From Anaeramoeba flamelloides (taxonomy: Eukaryota; Metamonada; Anaeramoebidae), in NCBI GenBank assembly GCA_027625915.1, contig JANTQA010000057.1, positions 11,160,001 to 11,224,000 of the forward strand: a DNA stretch of 64,000 bases, in the 5' to 3' direction. Every line of letters begins with the position of its first letter. Position 1 is the stretch's first letter. Shown here piece by piece: positions 10,901-23,489 of this stretch. Both the position numbers and the translations under genes were made by a program. Below the pieces are notes generated by a model. It ran no database searches, was not told the DNA's origin, and saw only the letters and a program-made list of their open reading frames with translations.

Positions 10901-13786
10901 TTTGTTTTTCTATGAAAAGGGGTTCCATATTTTTTTTTTTGAAGATTTTATATTTTTCTCCGAAATAAATTCGATTCCATCCAAATAGTTCCCAGTGAAA
11001 AATGAAAATAAAACTTATTTTTTAAGAATCATCCAATGTGTTTTAGTTTAGAAATACAAAAAATTATAAATTCCAGATGAAAGTTGATATTTGTAAAAGA
11101 GTTATCTAAAAAACAATAAATTTGCAAAAAATAAAATATTGTAAAAATAATTTTTGGGGGTCCTTTCATTGAAATATAGGTTAATAATTTCTCAACTCCT
11201 TTTCAAACATTAAAATAGTTGATAATGTGGTTTTTTAATACAGATTATATGAATTTTAAAAGAAATCACAACACTTCACTAATCTTAAAGTTAATTTGGA
11301 TTTTCAATTTTTTTTTTTTAATAAATCAATTGTAATTAAAAAAAAAGATAAGAAAAAAAAAAAAAGAAAAGGGAATATGTAAGAAAAAAAAAATTTGAGT
11401 AAATGAGAAAAAATTATCCAGATCTCAAAATTTGAAATTTATTTTGAGAAGAGTAGTCAACTAAACTCAATGAATATGTTCTATTTTGTGAATATTCCGT
11501 GCTCGTTTGACGGGGGGGGGGGGTCAACTAATATACCTGTTTTTTGTTTTTTTTTATGAATAACAACTATAATCTGGCGTTTTTTATTATCCTGGTTTTT
11601 AAACAAACCTCTGTCTGTTAATTCTAACAAAAGTCAATTTTTTTTATTTTTGGTTGGTCTACTTTGAGTGGGTGTGGTTTGATTGAAATTTATGAATTGA
11701 AAAGATAATAAATTTTTAATGGGTATCGGTTTGTTATAGTCTTTTCAGGTTAATCTTAAGACAATATATATATATATATATTAAGAGGTTTTTATAATTA
11801 TTTTTCTTGTTCAAATTTAAAATTATGGTTTTTTTTCCCTAATTTTGTCTTTTCTTAAAATAATTTCACCCAAAAAAAAAAATTCGAAATATACCTTGGA
11901 AAGGTTCATGAATTTAAAATTGTGATGTTATTGATTATGTCAAAATTGTTTCGTGTCAACTTATAATTTAATACATATCTATCAATCCTACAAGTTCCTC
12001 TTTTAATAGACAAACTTTGAACCTAGGTTAAGGGATCCGCGTTGCCCTAGATTTCTCTATAATCAAAGTATGTTGAAATTGGGTGTAAATGGTATTAGTG
12101 TGATATGGCTCAAATAGTTCCTGTGACTCTAAAAAATCTATTTTAAATATTATTACACAATAAATTATTATATTTTTTACTAAGGATCACTATGAAAAAT
12201 TTCCATTTTTGTAATTTTTTTTACAATTCCTTGACCAAATATAAAAATAGAAACCAATAATACTATTACAGTGTTTAATAATTCTTTTTTAGAACTTCCA
12301 AAAGTAACTATTGATAAAAGTTTTTCATTTCGAAGATTGACTCAATAATGATCAACTTAAAAGTACAAAGACTAATTAGTTTTGTTTCCTTTTTATAAAG
12401 ATGACTGTAGCATCAATATGTTTCCCTAATTCAGAAATAATTTGGTAAAAAAATCTATTCTTTAATTATTTAATGTTTAAAAAAATAAAATTATTTAGCA
12501 ACTGATCTACATTTCAAGACACATTTAAAAAATATATTTTGCAATTTTATAATTCTAAATAATGATAAATCAACCTTTAAATTTGTTACTAATTGTAGAT
12601 TTTTTTCTGAAATTGTTGGGTATTTTTACTAATAAACTAAATTTCATAATAAATGGCACACCTTACATTTAAATTTTGAATTGCTTTTGTATCGTTTTGA
12701 AGTTTTTGCTCTCACAGTGAAAAGTTTGCAAATAAATCATTTTTTCTCTTTTTTATTTTTTCAAAAGTGTTTTGTTAAAATGGAAAATGAAAATGAAAAA
12801 TTTGAAAAAAGTAACAGATGAATTAATAAAAAATTTGGTTTCAAATATGAAAATGAGATTAGATTTAGTTATTCAAATGGGATGAGAATCGATAAATAGG
12901 TTTTTTTACTTTTTTAAATTTTCTATTTTTCATGTAATGCTTCTTTCAAAATAAATTTCCCAATTTTTTTTAACAGTTTTTTTTATTTTTCTTTCTTTTA
13001 TTTTTAGACAAAAAATAAATATCTCTTGAGTAAAGTATTGAATATTAAAATCTAAATTTTTATATTATAATAGATAACTTCAATTATTAAAAATATTTTT
13101 ATTTAAAATTTGATTTTTAATGGGCCAATTATTTTGAAAAATAGTTTACATGGATCATTTTTAATTGATGAGATCAACAAATATTACTTCTTGAATAATC
13201 GATTTTTTAGAGACCTATTCGAACCATTTAGCACTTAGTGTGGTTAGAACCAATATCCAGATTTTTTAATCTTAGAATTCTCCTTGGTAGACCCTAATAC
13301 CTTAATGTAAAAAAAAAAATACAAATTGGGGTTCATTTTATTCGGAATTATTTTTAGCTTTTCCTTAAAAGTAGGGAAAATTTATTTAAAAATCTCTGGA
13401 TTAAACCCCACAACCATAAAGTTATTTAAAGATATAAAATCGTTAAACCAACCAACACAATTTATTTTAACATAACCATTATTTTGTAAATCCCAGATTA
13501 TTGTTTTTGTTTCGTGTATTTTTTCTATTTCATTTTCATCTTCATATATTTAATTATGATGATTTAACAAATTTAGACTTTTTAAGATAAATTAATAACT
13601 TTTGTCTTCATAAAAACCATTACTCTGAAGTTTTTTGAAATAATTGAGGGATTGTGCTTTTGAAACTCTCGACATTTTTTCATTTTTTCTTTGCAACAAT
13701 TTTACTTTTTGATTATTTTTGTCTTTCGTTATTTGTATATCATTCAACTAAGATTACTCCAACCTTCTGGTTCATAAACGAGATGA
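7935..13786. other. Long AT-rich region, no gene seen
   Basis: Nearly 6 kb with no convincing coding segment on either strand. It contains homopolymer A/T runs (for example 9530-9554 and 10439-10457), (AT)n at about 9058-9077 and 11766-11780, and a run of 12 G at 11512-11523. About 10985-11480 is a diverged copy of 60425-60965. It could be intergenic or contain long introns of a gene whose exons I failed to see. Confidence 0.5.
11512..11523 (+). repeat. Run of 12 guanines
   Basis: An uninterrupted G12 tract in DNA where G and C are scarce. It immediately follows the end of the dispersed repeat copy at 10985-11480. Confidence 0.95.
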
Positions 13787-14214
13787 AAAAAGAAACGACA
13801 TTTCAAAATTCCTCTTCTCTAAAAAATATTTTTGTTTTTTTTTTAATTTTTTCACCATTGGCGGAATCTACCCGTTCTAAAGTTAGTGTTGGTAAACCCA
13901 AATTACAAAAGCTTAATAATAAAAAAACAGACTTGAATAAAAATATAAGATTTGTTGGGAAAATTTATCAAAACCAAGCACAACAACACAAAAAATAAAA
14001 AAAAACAATTCCGAACTCAATACTGACAAATGGATGAACAAAAGACTACAGAAATACGTCGGCTTTGAAAATAATCGTTTTCGTTGTAAACTCATTCGGA
14101 TAAAAAATTTTAAAAAGCCGAGTTGGTAACCAGGTTCTTGAAAAGGAAAAATATACCGACTCGTAAAATAATTTACTTTTCAGTCTGTTCGCACAATCTT
14201 TGCACCAAATTTGA
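13787..14214 (+). CDS. Coding-like segment, structure unresolved; possible 5' exons of the Myb gene
   Basis: On the plus strand an ATG-led frame (from about 13783) reads STRSKVSVGKPKLQKL and NIRFVGKIYQNQAQQH up to an A-rich run at 13990-14005. There the coding character moves to a second frame (DKWMNKRLQKYVGF, RFRCKLIRIKNFKKPS). That frame reaches a GTAACC donor at 14126, and a fine acceptor (TTACTTTTCAG) follows at 14183. A one-base length error in the A run would unite the two frames. The region is less AT-rich than its surroundings. On the minus strand 14303-14182 and 14141-14050 also read open with plausible splice sites, so the strand is not certain. Position and basic composition suggest 5' exons of the Myb gene, but no phase-consistent link was found. 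Confidence 0.35.
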
Positions 14215-15176
14215 TTCGGTTACTAGCGATCGAGTTTTACCAATGACGTACAGCCGATCAGAGTCAAAAATAATTAAAGTTTCAAGATCAGAATTCTTCT
14301 GCAAGTTAGAGAATTAACACGAACAACAGCAAGTGTTTCTTTGAATTTTGAAGTGTTTTATGAGCAGACAATTGAAAAAAAATCAATGTCTGATTCTATT
14401 GAGTAAATTTTTTTTGAAAAGAAATTTTGTTAAAATAAACCAATAGTTTTACGATTTGAAAATTAAAAAATTTATTTTATTAAAAAAAAAAATTTCCAAT
14501 TTACCAAATACACACCTTTGATGGAATTGATAACAAAAGCATATTTAAACTTCATTCTAAATTTTGGTCAAATTCACAAAATCTTTACTAGGAATGCTTA
14601 AAAATTCAAATTGAAAAAAAAAATAAAAATTTTTAAAGAATTGGTTTTGGCTAAAAGTCTCTAAAAAGATGAAAACAAAACGAGTTAACCAAAGGAAAAT
14701 TGAGGATGACTGTTTGAAATTATTAAAAATTTTCAATCGATCAGTAATTCCATCCCAAATCGTATGAGTCTAATAACGCGTGTTTTACTGTTTCTTGGTG
14801 CTTGTTGGTTATGTCTCAAATATAAAGGATTGTTTCCAAATTAAAATCTAGAAAAATCAATTACATAATACGAAGAGGAAATCAATAAATTTGAGTCTAT
14901 TTGTAAAATCCAAATCTACTAACTATTAAAAATTGGGATACATATTCTGAATAATAAATTAATTGGATACTAAAAAAAAAACAGTTTGTTTGTTTATTTT
15001 TTGGTTTTTTTCGATCTATTACTGATCCTTATCTTTATGTCAAACATGTAAGCTTTTTGGTTAAAATTTCATTACACTGTTTCTTTCAACTCATTGCATC
15101 TCTGTCTCTATCTGTTTATACCCTTTTTTTTTTTTTTTTTTTTTTTTTTTGTACCTAAATGAATTGCCCTCCCTAG
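14215..15176. other. Region between coding-like segment and first solid Myb exon
   Basis: Contains one likely exon, 14669-14761 (ATG then KTKRVNQRKIEDDCLKLL, ending at a GTATGA donor, phase 0), and a weaker one at about 14852-14902 (KNQLHNTKRKSINL, GTAAAA donor, phase 0). The Myb exon at 15177 needs an incoming phase of 2, so at least one junction is missing or wrong. A poly-T run occupies 15124-15150. Confidence 0.4.
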
Positions 15177-18100
15177 ACAAACAATAAAAAATCAAAAACT
15201 ATTATTTGAAGAAATCAAAATAATACCAGCATTATCACCTGTAAAACATTCAAAAAACTCCATTTGGTCCAAATATGAGGTTTGTTAGATTTTATATCAA
15301 CTATTTATTCCATCTTTTCATTATTTTAAAAATCCAAAAAAAAATTATATTTTCTTCACATTTAAGACTTAATTTTTTGAGTTATTCCCAATTATTGGTT
15401 AATTATTTTTAAATAAGCACTTTTTTTTGATTTTGAATACAAAATAAATTTTTTTCCAATAAGGTTCATACAACGAAAAAATTGTTCAACTTTTGAATGA
15501 AAATAAAAATTTCACTTTTAATTGAGAAAAAAAAAAAAGAAATCATCAAAACAAAATAAAACAAATCCAAACAAAAACACAACCAAATAATGAAAAGTCT
15601 TTGATCACTAAAAAATTTATTCTCAACAATTTGGCAATTTCTTTTTTTTGCATTCTTTTTATTTTTCTAAAATAACATAAAAACATCACTAATTGGAAAA
15701 ACAATTTTCCAACAAAAAAGGACGAAATTTTAGCAAGGGCCGTTCAAAAGTTTAAAGGGAAAGACTGGGATTTAATTGCAGAGTATTTATTTAATAAGGA
15801 ACCAACCCAATGTTTACATAGATGGAAAAAGGTAAATTTCTCATTTTTCGTCTTTTTTTCAATTTGCAAATTATTTTTTTATTTTAAATATTTTTTGTGG
15901 AATAAAAATTATTTTTAATTTTTCAAAACAAGATCATAGTCACTCAAGCCAACACAACTATTGGTATTTGTGTTGCGTGTTTCAGTGTTATTAGGTACTT
16001 TGTCCCCAATACCTATTTTATAACTTAATTACCAACAATTAACACCTACATTTTATATTTAAGTACAAATCCAAAATACTGTTAATTATAAAAACAATTG
16101 AACAAAATTTTCATTTTTTATTCCTAAAAATAAACATCAAACCATAAGAATTCAAACCAATGATTAGTGTGAGGGTCCTGTCAGAAGAAATCGTAAAATA
16201 ACCAATTTAATGAAGTTTTAAGTTTAACTATTTCCAAGAGTTTTTAAATACAATTATTTCCCAAGCAATCAACGAAAATTTTTATTTCAAGTTACCAAAA
16301 TATTTTTTCCTTCGAATCAGATTCTGGAATAACCCAAAGTTCTTCACAAAGTCAATTAGAAAAATAATATTTTAAGAGATTTAATTCAGTTTCCTTATTG
16401 GACTTTGAGATAAATTTTTAATTTTTAATCTAATTTAAAAGTAATTTTTTCAAATTTACATCCTAACTGAAAAAGAAAAGTAGGATCAATTAAATAAAAA
16501 GAAAAAAATATCTGACAAAAGACAAAATTGAGGATTCAACAGAACGACAATTTTTATAATACTACCCTTTAATAAGTGTTTTTCTTTGATTGGATCTGTA
16601 CGAAAAAATTTGTTTGAAAAATTGAAATAATTTTGTGATCTCCAAAACAACTTATCAGATTTCCATAATAACCAAAAAGATCTAACTTGTATTTTTTGGG
16701 TTGATTGGTAATAATACAATGAATTATTCTTAAAAGTTAATTTGTTTCTTCTATTCATTTATTTTACTTTTCATTTTCAGGTTATATTAATGCTCCCAAT
16801 TAAAAACAATGTGTAACTTTTTTTCCCAAATGGTAATTAAATTTTAACAGTAATATGGAATTCAAATAATATAAGTATTACTTTTTGCATTGAAAGTTCA
16901 AAAAGGAAAAACCATATTAATGATACAATTTTCATTTCTAATTGATTTTATGAAAGTTTAAATGAAATTTTAACTACTAATTAGTAAAATATTTTGGGAA
17001 TTTGAAATAATAATTTTCCTTTATAAATGGAAAATGGCAGCACTGTTAAAATAAGAGTACACTAATTAAAATTTCATCTCAAAGTTCAATAATGAAGCTT
17101 AATTGAAACTACAAAAACATCATTTCTAATTGACTTTGAAAAGATCTTTGGGCTTTTTTAACCATTAATTAAAAAAATATTTTGGGAACTTGAAATAAAA
17201 ATTTTTATTTATTAATTGGAAAATGACATTATCTTTTTGGAAAGGAAAAGAGAAATGAAAATTATGTTTAATTTCTTATTTGATAAATAGTGCTGATTTA
17301 TTACAAAAATAAATTAGAACTAATTGTTAACTTGGTACATCTTTAATACTCAATAACTAATACCACAACCTACAAAATATCAAATTTAATTATCTTTTAA
17401 AAAAGATTCAATCAAATAGAATAAACAAGATTAGGTAGAAAAAAAATTGTAAAAATATATGTACTTTATCGATAAATCCCTTAAATATTTAATTTAAATT
17501 TCGAGTCTTGTTCCAAAATGTCTTAAATTATTTAGAATATCCACTAATTACCGAAAATAATTAACTTTTATTATTATTACGCTTCAAGGGAGAACTTATT
17601 AGATCCTCTTGTTTATCCAGATTCCTCTAATTTTAAAATAATTAACTTATTATTTAATTTTTTCGAAAGTTAAGTTGTCAATAAAAATTAAGAAATTCAT
17701 TTGATTTTAAAAGATACACTCATTTCCCGAATTTCATTATGAAAAAAAAATGATTTTCCAAATTACCTTAAAAAGTTATCACACTTTATTTGTTTATTTA
17801 TTTATTGTGAGAAAGGAGTAAAAAAAGTTATCACACTCCAAATTTTGATTTATTAATAATAAATTAACAGTTTTTTTTTCACTTCTGTTTCTTCTGTATA
17901 TTTTAGTCATTAATTTTATATAACCATTTTCGAAAATCGATTTGACAATTTTTTTCCACAATGGTTATGAAAATTTCTCTTCAGTTATCTCTTTAAGATG
18001 ATCTAATGAATTTTTGAAAAACAATAAATTTACAAAAAAATTGTTAAATTATTTAGTATATAACAGATTAACAAATTTCTTGAACTTTGATAACAACTTT

Positions 18101-20823
18101 TTTGTAACACATTTTTTAAAACTAGTATCTATTTTCAAGTTTTTATTGATCATTTGTTTTTTTTTTTTTTTTAAACATTAGTGTTTAATAGATTGTTAGA
18201 TTAAACATTTGGATTTTAAGAAAGAAAAAAATAACTTGTATATTTTTTTTTCAGGTATTGGTGCTCTTGTGTCAAAAAAAAAAAAAAAACCAAAGAATGT
18301 ATTTCTTGTTTCGGAATTAGTGTTAAAAAACACTTTATCTATGAAAGAAAGAGGGAATTTTGAAATAACTAAATTTGTAACTTCTAATCAGTACAGTGAA
18401 TAAATATAATCATTAGAAGTAGTTTAAACTTAATTTCATTTAATAAAATAAAATTGAAATAAAAAGGATGACAAAAAATAATCAAAAAAAATAAAAAAGT
18501 ACTATCAAGAGACTTTAGAAATATTTCATAAAATTGACTAGTTCTGATCATATAATTTCAAGAAATTAAAATTTTATCTCTATAATTGTAAAGATGTATC
18601 AATTTACCGATTATAAATTACCCAAAAGAAATTATATTTGATTTCTTTATGATTATACTAACTCCTTCCATATTCAATTAAACTTTTACAATCATTCATA
18701 ATCTTTAATGTTTCAAAAAACAAAAAAAAAAAACCCTTCAAAAACAAAAAAAAAAAAAAAACAACAAAAACAAAAATTATTAGGTATTAAATCCAGAATT
18801 AAAAAAAGGACCATGGACAAAAGAAGAAGATAATCTCTTAATAAAATCTGTTAAAACACATGGCGATTTAAATTGGGCATTCATTTCTTCACAAATTCCA
18901 AAAAGGACCTCAAAACAATGCCGAGAAAGATGGAAGAACCAATTAGACCCAAACATTAAACGATCTTCTTGGACAAAGGAGGAAGATGAAATTTTGATAA
19001 AGAAGCAGATACTTTATGGGAATAGTTGGTGTAAAATCAAAGTATTTTTGCCAGGAAGACCGGATAATATGATTAAAAATAGGTGGAATTCAACCTTAAA
19101 AAAGCAAATCGAATCAGGAAACTACTCTTTGGATGCAAATCACAAAAATGAAACCAAAAATAAAACAAACAAGAATAGAAAAATCAACACAAACAAAAAG
19201 ACAAAATTAAAAGCAAAAAGAAAAAGAACAAGGGATAAAATGAAAAGAAAACATAAAGCCAGAAAGCAAAATCAAAAAAAAAAGGGAATTGATGACTTTA
19301 TTATAAGTGACAACGAGGAAACAAATGATTCCGATTATGAAAAGAAGAAAAAAAAAACAAAAAGAAGAAGGAAAAATAAAAAACGAAAAAAATTAAAGCA
19401 TATGAGTATTTCTGAAGAAAGTAATGACGATATTGTTGATTCCATGAAACCAATAGAAGACATACCAAATGAAAAAACAAAAACAAATAAAAAAACCAAA
19501 AGAAAGAAATCAAAACGAAAACAAAAAAATAGAAACAAATTAAAAAAAAAAAAAAAGAGATATAAGTCAAATCAAAAAGTTAGTGAAAGAAAGCCAAGAG
19601 ATTTTAATAGCTTTTCATCAAATGAAGAAAATAAAATTTTAAAAACTGTTAATAACGCTAAAAAGAAAATAAATATTTATCAGGATCAAAGGAAAAATTT
19701 CAAAAAAAAAAAAATTTATTTGAAAAATATGGAAAGATCAAACAAACACAAAAAGACAAAAGTCAAATTAAAATCAATGGCAAAGCCAAAATTAAAATTA
19801 ATATCAAAAACAAAAATTCATTCAGTAAATAGAAAATTAAATAAAAAAAACGGTAAAAAAATCCAAATTCGTTTAAAATTTCCAAATTTATCAACAAAAA
19901 AAATTTCAAATTTAAATAAAGCCAAAAAAGGTTTTGTAAAAAAAAAAGATAAAAAGGATCAAAAAAAAACTATTTCAATAGCAGAAAATACTTTTAGAAA
20001 AAATAATACCTATAAAAATTTTTTTAATAAGCCACAAGTAGTCAATACAAAAAAAAATCAATTATATAGTGTTTCGAAAAATAAATCTACCTTATCAAAA
20101 GAATATAGTGTCTGGAAATCTCATAATAATAAAAATAAAATGAATTCTTTGAAAAAATTTCATATAAAAGAACCTGATAATAATAATAATAATAATAGCA
20201 ACAATAACAACAATTGCAACAATAGCAACAATGGCAACAATAGCAGCAATCACAATAATATGGATATCAATGTTCAAAATGAGGATGACACTGAGAATGA
20301 GAATGTAATATCACCTTTTTATGAAGAACTTTTCCCATTATCTGATTTCCAACAAATGGATGAAATAAAAAACCAAAATATCAAAAATGAACATGATCCA
20401 CTAACAAGAGAACTAAATGAAGAAGAACCAATAATACATTTTAAGCCTAACAATAATATACTTCTAAATCAACAAGAAGACAATTTTAATGTTGTCGATG
20501 AAGACGGACATAATCACAATAACAACGCAAACACAAATTCTTCTGTAGTAGTTATGAGCCATGAAGAAGATGAAGAATTATCCCATTTTGATGGATTAGT
20601 AACATCAAATGGATTGCAAAAAGATTCATACTTTTTTGCCAGTTACGATTATGATTACCCTTCTGAAAATCAAATGCTAAATTTGCAAAATAATTTTACC
20701 ATAAAAAAAAATGATCCTTTTGATTCTTTTGTTAATATAGAAAACCGAATGAATAATTTAGAAAATAATTCAAACCAAAAGATAAATTTTGATAAAAATC
20801 ATAGTGATAATACATTAAATTAA
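15177..20823 (+). CDS. R1R2R3 Myb-type transcription factor (5' end unresolved)
   Basis: Three exons join in phase: 15177-15279, 15721-15831 and 18784-20823. They spell three Myb repeats. R1 has SIWSKYE / DEILARAVQKFKGKDW / TQCLHRWKK, R2 has GPWTKEEDNLL / LNWAFIS / KQCRERWKNQLDP, and R3 has SSWTKEEDEIL / GNSWCKI / GRPDNMIKNRWNSTLK. The spaced tryptophans and the GRPDN..KNRW recognition helix are typical of c-Myb-like and plant three-repeat Mybs, so sequence-specific DNA binding in the nucleus is expected. Introns of 441 and 2952 nt cut R1 after its first Trp and after its last helix. After R3 comes a lysine-rich tail of about 250 residues, then an asparagine run (20178-20262) and an acidic segment (20277-20640) that could be an activation region. 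Stop TAA at 20821-20823. The true start lies upstream of 15177. Confidence 0.92.
15832..18783 (+). other. 2.95-kb intron of the Myb gene
   Basis: Starts GTAAAT and ends AATTATTAG. It contains a diverged tandem duplication with unit spacing of about 188 bases (16933-17039 and 17121-17227). A well-formed acceptor-like TTTTTTTTCAG at about 18254 is followed by a short open segment that is not needed by the gene model. Confidence 0.85.
16933..17227. repeat. Diverged tandem duplication in the Myb intron
   Basis: Both halves begin CATTTCTAATTGA and contain AATATTTTGGGAA.TTGAAAT followed by TGGAAAATG.CA. Period is about 188 bases; the copies differ at many positions, so it is old. Confidence 0.7.
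20178..20262 (+). repeat. AAT/AAC repeat encoding polyasparagine
   Basis: Trinucleotide run coding Asn with scattered Ser, Cys and Gly in the C-terminal part of the Myb protein. Similar asparagine runs occur in the giant protein at 34318-34371. Confidence 0.9.
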
Positions 20824-21835
20824 TTTTAATTTTTGATCTGGGATTTTTTTCACTTTTTACTTTTTTCTTTTTTCTTTTTTATATTACAATTTCATTTTAT
20901 TTTTTATTTTTTTTTATAATTCTGTTTCTGAGTATATTTTATAATTAGATTACGATCTTTATTTATTTATTTTTTCTATTTTCTAAGTAATTTCTTGATA
21001 AAATAATTAATGAATATTTACAAATATATTTTTTATTTTTATTTTTAATACAATAATTTTTAATTTTTTTTTTATATTTGGCATCTGAATCAAACAATAA
21101 AGAAGTGGAAGTGTTCTTTCTTTGTTAAGGATTCATATTATAGGATAATGTAATTTTCATTAGAATTTCTTTTGGTAGAAATTTTGATAATTAAATATTT
21201 TGTTATAATTGCTAATGGAAATTAAAAGAAAAGTCACCATCACATCTTAAAAGTATTGATAAAAAAAAATTAAAGGTATATTTAGTTAACATGATTTTAG
21301 TTTTCAGAAGTTCTAATTTAAAATAGGTTAAATTCAATTATCGTAATGTTTTTTCTATTCTAAAAACTTTACAATTCATCTTAGTTACAAATTCTTTCAA
21401 TGAAATCTATTGGAGAGCACTTTATAAAATCAGATATGAAATCTTTTTGAATTTTCAAAAAGTTATTTCCTTGAAAAAAATTAGAAAATTCAAAGTTGTC
21501 AGAATTTTTGACCTTCGGATATAAAATAGAAATCGTTAATTGAATAGAATCTTTTTTGCATCTCTTTTTCGATTAGTAAGGTTTGTTATTCTGATACAAA
21601 GGAAAATTTGATATAAATATTTATATTATTTTGTTTAGAGATAGTAGAACACATTTCATTTAATACACCAGCCTTGACTGGGTGTATTTACCTTTACAAG
21701 ACCAATAATTGTAGATTTCCATGTTTTAAAAAATTGATAAGAAGAAGTTTAAAAAAAAAAAATTTATGACTTTAAAAAACAATTTTTTTTTTTTATTATC
21801 AAAGAGAGGTGATTCAACTAAATTACATCCCATTT

Positions 21836-22260
21836 ACCATTAGGTTTTTTAGAATTTAAAAGAATTGAGTAAAAATCCTTGATTTTTACTCAACTCTTTT
21901 GAATTATATGCAACGAAGGAACTCTACAGACATTGTTCATTTAGTTTTCCAGAATTTAGTAAAAGCTTAGATTTTACTCTATTCTTTTGAATTATCGAAA
22001 AACACTTTCATTAGGTTTTCTTGAGTTTTCTGTTTATTTGTAAAATCAATAAATTTTCGGTAGGGTTTTTTTACTTTTGAAATAAACCGAAAATTTTAAT
22101 AAATTTTATTTTTTTTTTTTAAAATTAAAAAAAACCTAGAACACTTCACAAATAAAATAGAAAACTCCAAAAAAACCTAGAACACTTCACAAATTAACAG
22201 AAAACTCAAGAAAACCTACACACTCCCCCCCCCCCCCCCCCCCCCAGAAACTCTAAAATT
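21836..22260. repeat. Palindromic-module array (copy 1)
   Basis: A member of a dispersed family. It contains stem-forming halves (AGTAAAAATC..GATTTTTACT) and a second stem (TTCGG.. /..CCGAAAATTTT). Two near-identical units built on CCTAGAACACTTCACAAAT follow, each trailed by AGAAAAC. The array ends in a C20 tract. The flank at about 21786-21850 (GATTCAACTAAATTACATCC) recurs at about 27625. Confidence 0.85.
22226..22245 (+). repeat. Run of 20 cytosines
   Basis: An uninterrupted C20 tract inside the palindromic array, the longest G/C homopolymer in the window and very unlike the base composition around it. Confidence 0.97.
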
Positions 22261-22997
22261 GCATTCATATTTTTTTATACCAACTATAAGGTAGGCAAGA
22301 TTACAGCTCAGAGGAAATGAATTTTTTTTTTTTCATTCCTTATAAAAAGTTGGATTAAATTAAAATAACACACTTTGAAAACAATAAAATATCTAAGGTT
22401 TATGTAATATTTTATTTAAAAAAGTTAAAAAAGAAGACTCATAATTTCCATATTTTTTTCAAAAAACCAAAACGCATCCCAATTTTTTACTAACTTTTTA
22501 ATTCTTATTTTCTTCAAGTTATACCAGTTTATTTCAGTGTTACTCAAATTTTAAATCAGTACCACAAGGTATAATCACAATAACAAAGTTTGGAATTATT
22601 ATAAACTTGAATATTTTTAAGTTTGAAATTACACTAATATGGAAGGTAAATCGTCAATTTTTGAACATGTTCATAAAACCATATTTTTTTGAATTCAAAA
22701 TATTCTCGATTTCAGAAAAAAGAAAACATCTTCTAAAAAAAAAAAAAAACCAAAAATTGTTATCAGTGCAAATACTTTTAAAGAATTTTTTTGAATGCTT
22801 ATCAAAATCTTTTCAAATAATAATTTTTAAAAAAATTATCAAAGTGCTCCTAACACTAAAATTACAAGTTGCAGAAGTCCCCCAAAAAACCAATAATTAG
22901 TCTTCTCATACAAATATTACTCAATTTACAATAAGAAATTTTGAAAAAATCAAGTCTAATCGAAAAGGTATTTGGTTGACTTTCAGTTTTGACCACA

Positions 22998-23129
22998 TAC
23001 AGCCGTTTCAACTCAGGTGTGAATCGCACTCATTCGTTGAATGGTCGGGAAACATTTTAAATTGACTTGGAAAGCTTTCCAACCATTTAACGAATGAGTG
23101 CGATTCACACCTGAGTTGAAACAGCTGTA
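22998..23129. repeat. 132-base hairpin-forming inverted repeat
   Basis: Arms 22998-23049 and 23078-23129 are inverted copies with only a few mismatches around a loop of about 28 bases. The arms include CAACTCAGGTGTGAATCGCA and are clearly richer in G+C than the surroundings. Both ends start TACAG, with TA at each edge, as in very short Tc1/mariner-derived MITEs. It could equally specify a long hairpin RNA if transcribed. Confidence 0.9.
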
Positions 23130-23204
23130 TTAAAGATCTAATAAGATAAAATTTTCAAATTCAAATAAATTGGAAAAGTTAATAGTTTTTTTCGATCTCA
23201 AGAG

Positions 23205-23489
23205 TTAAAATCTATCATTCCACAAGGTTTGATATGACACTTCTCTCACAATGTCACTCTTTTTGATAACACTTAAAGATTGTATCAAAATTGTTTTATT
23301 TTTGTTTCTCCACCTTAAATTATTCAATTTGTTTTTATCGTTCACGTCTTTTACTTGCTCTGTCCATTTAAGATTAGAGATTTCTAATTGTACTCTCTTC
23401 ATCCTTCAAGAAAGGAAAATATCAATTTTCAAATTCGTATCTGTAATGTTTGGGGATATATCCATTGATTCTCTAACAACATCATTTCC
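23205..23489 (-). pseudogene. Possible broken exon, unrecognised
   Basis: After a TTTTTTAG acceptor the minus strand reads GNDVVRESMDISPNITDTNL, meets a single TGA at 23408-23406, and continues in the same frame as MKRVQLEISNLKWTEQVKDV to VREVSYQTLWNDRF and a TAA. The composition is protein-like on both sides of the TGA. A second overlapping frame (23580-23440, KKKWFLNKESRFFIDQ) is also open. It may be a pseudogene fragment, or an exon whose real splice sites avoid the TGA. No family recognised. Confidence 0.3.

Larger units (their letters stand above)
20824..22997. other. AT-rich region downstream of the Myb gene
   Basis: No gene supported. Contains a palindromic-module array (21836-22260) and a run of 20 C. 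An open stretch at 22607-22900 is lysine/phenylalanine-rich and looks like noise. Confidence 0.6.

Noticed and set aside
18209-18403. Open frame with an internal TTTTTTTTCAG acceptor in the Myb intron
   Set aside because: The Myb reading is continuous without it and the translated segment is a lysine run plus unremarkable sequence.
22607-22900. 97-codon open frame
   Set aside because: Phenylalanine/lysine-rich translation of AT-rich DNA, with no motif, no splice context and no relation to neighbours.
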